Shown here one piece after another: positions 6,525 to 10,572 of a DNA stretch of 10,572 nt (position 1 is its first letter; each line of letters starts with the position of its first letter). This stretch comes from CAYLZW01 sp964388085. GTDB taxonomy: Bacteria; Myxococcota; UBA727; CAYLZW01. A model generated the notes under the pieces. That model had not been told where the DNA came from, did not search any database, and saw only the letters and a program-made list of their open reading frames with translations. The position numbers were made by a program, and so were the translations under genes. Location of the stretch: contig CAYLZW010000208.1 of assembly GCA_964388085.1 (NCBI GenBank), positions 1 to 10,572 on the forward strand, in the 5' to 3' direction.

Positions 6525-9206
6525 GTGGCGCTCAACAACCTCGGCCTCGGCTTCGTCTTCACCGCGCGCGACCTCGCCTCGGGGGCCATCGGAAATCTCG
6601 AGCGCAACTTCATGAGTCTCGACCGCCGGGTCGGGCTCGGCACCGAGAACATCCAGAGCGCGTTCCAGCAGCTCGGCGTGGGGCTCGCCGTGTTCACGGC
6701 CGGCGCCGCGACGGTGGGGGCCGCGTTCTCGCTCGCCAACGCAGCCGGCCGGTTCGAGCAGGCCGTCGCCTCCGCAGGCGCTATCGCGGGCGCGACGGCC
6801 GAGGAGCTGACTCGGCTCCACGACGCCGCCATCGAAGCGGGTCTCGCCACGCAGTTCTCGCCGACTCAGGCGACGCAGGCGCTGCAGGACCTGGCCGCCG
6901 CCGGCTTCAACGTCACCGAGTCGGTTCGCCTCCTGAACCCCGTGCTCGACCTCGCGGCGGGCTCGCTCGGCCAGCTCACGCCGTCGCAGGCAGCCGGGCT
7001 CGCCTCGCAGGCCATGAAGGCGTTTGGCCTCTCCATCGACGAGGCCTCCATCTCCGTCGACCGCATGCTGCAGGCGGTCAACGTGTTCGCGCTCGATGCG
7101 AGCGAGCTGCCGCTGGCCCTCGGCACCGCCTCGCGCGGCGCCCAGGCGCTTCACCAGTCGCTCTCCGAGACGCTCATCTCGCTCGGCCTCGTGAAGAACG
7201 TCGTGCCCGGCGTCGAGCGCGCCTCCACCGCCGTCGCGGTCGCGATGGAGCGCATGGCCGATCCGCGCGTCCAGCAGGCGCTGCGCGGCGTCGGCGTGTC
7301 GGTGACGGACTCGCAGAACCGCTTCCGCAGCTTCCTCGACATCCTCGGCGACCTCGCCCCGCAGCTCGATCGCATGAGCGAGGCGCAGCGCTCGGCGTTC
7401 TTGCTCTCGACCTTCGGCCGCGAGGCGCTCGGCGGCGTGAACGCCATCCTCACGCAGGTCACGAACGGCGTACGCACGAACTCCGGTGAGACGCTGCGCG
7501 GCGCTGCGGCCATAGCGTACCTGCGCGATCAGTTCGAGAACGCCGGCGGCACGGCAGCGCGCTTCCGCGAGCAGATGCTCAACACCTTCGAGGGGCAGAA
7601 GCAGCTCCTCGCGGGCTCGCTCGAGACCCTCGCCATCGTCGCGGGCGAGCCGTTCGCGCAGGTCTTCAAGCCGCTCGTGACGATCGTGGTCGAGGTCGTG
7701 AATGCGGTGCTCAACGTGTTCCGGCAGCTCCCGGCACCTGTGAAGCGGGCCTTCGCGGCCTTCGTGGTGGGGGCCGGCGCCGTCGTCGCGCTGGTCGGCG
7801 CGGTCATTGCCGCCAAGGCGGGCTTCGCGCTCCTCCTCATCGGGCTCAAGGCGGCGGGCATCACGCTCGGCGGGCTGATGGCCACCATCCTCCCGGCGAT
7901 CCTCATCTTCGGCGTGCTCGCGGCGGTGGTGGCGGGCTTCGTCGTCGCGTTCCGAAGCAACGTCGGCGGCATCGCCGACTTCTTCGCGCGCGTGTGGGAC
8001 CGCATCAAGCTCGCCTTCCGAGGGCTCGTGCAGCTCTTCGAGCAGGGCGGCTTCTCCGGCGCGGTGCGCGAGGAGCTGAACCGCGCTGAGAACGCGGGGC
8101 TCAAGACGTTCCTCATCCGCGTCTACCAGATCGCCTTCCGCATCCAGCGCTTCTTCCAGGGCATCGGCGAAGGCTTCAGCGCCGCCATCGAGGCGGCGGC
8201 ACCGGTCTTCGAGGCCTTCGTCGGCGCGCTCACCAGGCTCGGCCAGGCGCTGGGCCTCGTCGCGGGTGAGTCGGCGAACGCGGCGGCGGGCATCCCGTCC
8301 AACGACTTCGCCGCGTTCGGCCGCATCCTCGGGCAGATCGCAGGCGTGCTCGTCGAGGTCTTCGTCGGCGCGCTCACGTTCGTCATCGATGTCGTCACCA
8401 GCGCGATCAACACCTTCCGCTCGGCGATGTCGCCGTTGCAGCCCGTGTTCGACGCCGTCAAGAACGCGGTCTCCTTGGTCTTCCAGGAGCTCGGCAAGCT
8501 CGGCGCGATGTTCGGCTTCACGTCGAGCGCCAGCGGCCAGGCGGGCGGTTCGCTCGATGCGCTGCGCTCGGTGGCCGAGTTCCTCGGCACGGTCATCGGC
8601 TACGTCGCCGCCGGCATCGCTGGAGCGATCGGTGTGATGGTGTCGTTCGTCGTGAACCGCCTCGCCGTCATCATCGCGGCGTTCCGCTCCGTGGTGGGAT
8701 TCATCGGCGGCGTGGTCGACATCCTCGGAGGGCTTGTCACCGGCAACTGGGCGCAGGTCTGGGTGGGCTTCAAGAAGGTGGTGCTCAACACCATCAACTT
8801 CCTCGCGCAGCTCCTGCTCGGATTCGTCGAGACTATCGCGGGCGTCATCGACACCATCGCGGGCGTCTTCGGCGCCGACCTGGGCGGGGCTGACGCGATC
8901 CGCAGCCTGCGCCAGGACATCGAGCGCGGTCTGCTCGAGGGCGTCGACGAGGTCACGGCTGGCGTGACCGTGGCGCCCGCTGGTTCGACGCTGACCGCGC
9001 TCGACGCGGCCACCTCCACGATGCCCGCCGTCGCGGCGATGACGCCCGCCTTGCCCGCGTCCTTCCCGATGACGCCTGCCACGCCGCCCGCGTCGCCGCC
9101 CATCACGGTCAACCTCCAGGTGGACGGCACCACGCTCGCCACCGCGGTCCATCGAGCGGACCGCGACACGGCCACCCGCTCGTTCTCGCCGGTCCCGGCG
9201 TACTGA
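6525..9206 (+). CDS. Phage tail tape measure protein, TP901 type
   Basis: This 893-residue protein sets tail length and chaperones DNA/tail-tip assembly in tailed phages. Residues of about 77-340 match the TP901 tape-measure core: FEQAVASAGAIAGATAEEL, then ATQFSPTQATQALQDLAAAG, LTPSQAAGLASQAMKAFGLS and a DASELPLALG segment. Long hydrophobic helical stretches occur at about 408-477 and 688-735, as is usual for tape measures whose central part contacts membrane or is threaded through the tube. The C-terminus is Pro/Ala/Thr-rich, then polar. No peptidase or transglycosylase domain is visible. The start is GTG 6525 with GGAGG nine bases upstream (6511-6515). At roughly 0.15 nm per residue, a known rule of thumb, this implies a tail of at most about 130 nm. 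A TP901 core favours a phage over an extracellular injection system. Confidence 0.95.
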   Translation: MALNNLGLGFVFTARDLASGAIGNLERNFMSLDRRVGLGTENIQSAFQQLGVGLAVFTAGAATVGAAFSLANAAGRFEQAVASAGAIAGATAEELTRLHDAAIEAGLATQFSPTQATQALQDLAAAGFNVTESVRLLNPVLDLAAGSLGQLTPSQAAGLASQAMKAFGLSIDEASISVDRMLQAVNVFALDASELPLALGTASRGAQALHQSLSETLISLGLVKNVVPGVERASTAVAVAMERMADPRVQQALRGVGVSVTDSQNRFRSFLDILGDLAPQLDRMSEAQRSAFLLSTFGREALGGVNAILTQVTNGVRTNSGETLRGAAAIAYLRDQFENAGGTAARFREQMLNTFEGQKQLLAGSLETLAIVAGEPFAQVFKPLVTIVVEVVNAVLNVFRQLPAPVKRAFAAFVVGAGAVVALVGAVIAAKAGFALLLIGLKAAGITLGGLMATILPAILIFGVLAAVVAGFVVAFRSNVGGIADFFARVWDRIKLAFRGLVQLFEQGGFSGAVREELNRAENAGLKTFLIRVYQIAFRIQRFFQGIGEGFSAAIEAAAPVFEAFVGALTRLGQALGLVAGESANAAAGIPSNDFAAFGRILGQIAGVLVEVFVGALTFVIDVVTSAINTFRSAMSPLQPVFDAVKNAVSLVFQELGKLGAMFGFTSSASGQAGGSLDALRSVAEFLGTVIGYVAAGIAGAIGVMVSFVVNRLAVIIAAFRSVVGFIGGVVDILGGLVTGNWAQVWVGFKKVVLNTINFLAQLLLGFVETIAGVIDTIAGVFGADLGGADAIRSLRQDIERGLLEGVDEVTAGVTVAPAGSTLTALDAATSTMPAVAAMTPALPASFPMTPATPPASPPITVNLQVDGTTLATAVHRADRDTATRSFSPVPAY

Positions 9207-9217
9207 GGAGGTCAAAC

Positions 9218-9730
9218 GTGTCGTTCGACGGAGCCATCGCCCGACCACCGCGCTGCGTCCTCGTGAACGTCACGAACGGCGAGTCGATGGAGTGCCTCTT
9301 CAACCCGACGCAGCTCTCCGAGAAGCTGCAGGTGAACTGGAACCGCCTCGCCGTGCCGGGGCTCTCGCACCAAGTCCTCCAGTTCCAGAGCACGGCGAAC
9401 CGGCAGCTCTCGGGCGTCGAGTTCTACCTGGACCGCTACTTCGCCGCCGAGCAGCCGGGCGATGTGAACATCCTCGCGTTCAGGGCCTTCCTGCGCGCGC
9501 TCACCGTGCCACCCGAAGGGACCGAGGACGTCGCCGCGACCGCGCCACCGCGCGTGCTCTTCATCTGGCCCGAGGTCGTCACCGTCGAGTGCGTCGTCGC
9601 CAGCGTCGAGTTCACCTACAAGCAGCTCGCGGTCGATGGCACCGTGCTCGTCTACGCGGCCAGCGTGACGTTCGAGGAGATCCTCGACACCCGTGTGACC
9701 AGCGAGGAGCTGCGCGAGGCCGAGCTGTAG
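9218..9730 (+). CDS. Contractile injection system tube/baseplate protein (CIS-tube N-terminal domain type)
   Basis: This 170-residue protein has the signature of the CIS tube/baseplate domain found at the start of Afp7/Pvc7-type proteins and in prophage baseplates. That signature is CLFNPTQLSEKLQVNWNRL (26-44), then PGLSHQVLQF (47-56) and LSGVEFYLDRYF (64-75). The rest is beta-rich, including PPRVLFIWP (110-118) and the strand-turn-strand near 124-152, and it ends in a charged helix. It would form part of the baseplate hub or tube adaptor at the tip of a contractile tail. The start is GTG 9218 with GAGGAGG six bases upstream. In Afp7-like proteins this domain is fused to LysM, whereas here the LysM unit is the separate next gene. 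Confidence 0.85.
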   Translation: MSFDGAIARPPRCVLVNVTNGESMECLFNPTQLSEKLQVNWNRLAVPGLSHQVLQFQSTANRQLSGVEFYLDRYFAAEQPGDVNILAFRAFLRALTVPPEGTEDVAATAPPRVLFIWPEVVTVECVVASVEFTYKQLAVDGTVLVYAASVTFEEILDTRVTSEELREAEL

Positions 9731-9732
9731 TC

Positions 9733-9766
9733 CCCGAGGGACCGGGGCGCGCGGCTTTGCCTCGGG
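9733..9766 (+). repeat. Inverted repeat just before the LysM gene start
   Basis: CCCGAGG (9733-9739) and CCTCGGG (9760-9766) are perfect 7-bp reverse complements, with a 20-base GC-rich loop, ending one base before the ATG at 9768. The loop includes GCGGCTTTGC, and the full motif GCGGCTTTGCC (9751-9761) also occurs at 5518-5528 in the gap before the first tail gene. A fold here would occlude the initiation region of the LysM gene. Confidence 0.4.
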
Positions 9767-9767
9767 C

Positions 9768-10105
<338 letters not shown>

Positions 10106-10109
<4 letters not shown>

Positions 10110-10537
10110 CCATCGTCGATCGCAGCGGGCCGGGCGTGCGCATCACCCTGCTCGACAACGAGCGTGCGCCGAGCGGTGAGCCACTCGAGCTCGCAGGCCG
10201 CATCATCGCCTTCACGTACGAGGACGCCGAGAAGAAGGCCGACCAGGTCTCGCTCCAGCTCGACAACTTCGATCTTGCGCTGTTCGAGCGTGCGGAGCTG
10301 GTGGGCGGCGCGACGCTCGAAGTGTCGTGGGGCTACCCCGGCAACATGGCGCCTCCGCGTCGGGTCGTCGTAAAGAAGCTCAAGGGCTTCCAGGCGCTGA
10401 CCATCGAGGGCCAGGCCACGAGCGTCTTGATGAACCGCGAGGCCAAGACGCGCTCGTGGGCGAACAAGTCGCGCGCCGACGTCGTGCGGGAGATCGCCGC
10501 TGAGCACGGCTACGAGGGCCAGGGCTTTCGCATCTAA
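10106..10537 (+). pseudogene. Late control D/gpD-like baseplate hub gene, apparently frameshifted
   Basis: The 143 codons match the N-terminal part of phage late control D (gpD), the VgrG-like baseplate hub/spike base. They show a first beta-domain with LAGRIIAFTYEDAEKKADQV, SLQLDNFD and ELVGGATLEVSWGYPG, then LKGFQALTIEGQATSVL and the ADVVREIAAEHGYEG helix. The family usually runs to about 330-400 residues, so TAA at 10535 is far too early. In the -1 frame the sequence from 10531 continues open to the window edge as HLIPTAHEHLKQES, which looks like the next segment of this family (H-x-H-x-x-Q). A one-base deletion (or +2) near 10505-10531, a sequencing error or real decay would each explain this. 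The start at 10106 has GGAGG eight bases upstream and overlaps the previous stop (ATGA). Confidence 0.78.
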
Positions 10538-10572
10538 TTCCCACCGCCCATGAGCACTTGAAGCAGGAATCG

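Noticed and set aside
5796..9248. A 1150-codon open frame on the minus strand opposite the tape measure
   Set aside because: Its translation is low-complexity Arg/Glu/Asp/His-rich with no domain. It is the usual antisense artefact of GC-rich coding DNA, while the plus strand encodes an unmistakable tape measure with a ribosome site.

Overview
This is a GC-rich bacterial window carrying parts of a mobile element or prophage. The high GC, the GTG starts and the promoter-like box lying directly against a start codon would fit a Myxococcota/deltaproteobacterial host. No gene here is a taxonomic marker, so that host call is weak.

Left module (1-2567, minus strand). A large serine recombinase with resolvase, recombinase, zinc-ribbon and coiled-coil parts runs off the left edge. 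It is the last gene of a leftward operon that also encodes a 60-aa conserved-looking small protein, a DUF2924 protein and probably a 61-aa charged protein. The last three genes from DUF2924 onward are joined by ATGA stop/start overlaps. This arrangement looks like the integration module of a mobile element.

Divergent control region (2568-2797). This gap holds a striking two-tier inverted repeat centred on a dinucleotide (2640-2685), a second GC hairpin (2679-2697) and a candidate rightward promoter (2761-2790). The large palindrome could be an operator, or the att/crossover site of the serine recombinase.

Central cassette (2798-5482, plus strand). A 77-aa peptide ending in His-Ser-Cys-Cys is followed at once by two different radical SAM enzymes, both with C-terminal SPASM-type cysteine clusters. 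Gene spacing is 9 and 6 bases. The organisation is that of a minimal radical-SAM RiPP (ribosomally made, modified peptide) locus. I do not recognise the precursor family, and there is no visible RRE protein, protease or transporter. Local base composition falls well below that of the flanking genes. This cassette is the best candidate for an undescribed system.

Right module (5545 to the right edge, plus strand). This is a contractile-tail (myovirus-like) morphogenesis run: a zinc-ribbon T4-gp26-like tail/baseplate assembly protein, a small protein just before the tape measure, a TP901-type tape measure of 893 aa, a contractile-injection-system tube/baseplate protein, a LysM baseplate protein, and a late control D (gpD/VgrG-like) gene. 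The last of these appears to be broken by a -1 frameshift close to the right edge. The tape-measure family points to a phage or prophage rather than an extracellular injection system.

Read together, the window looks like a prophage or prophage-derived island in which the recombinase operon and the tail operon flank a peptide-modification cargo cassette. The cassette is co-oriented with the tail genes and sits just upstream of them.
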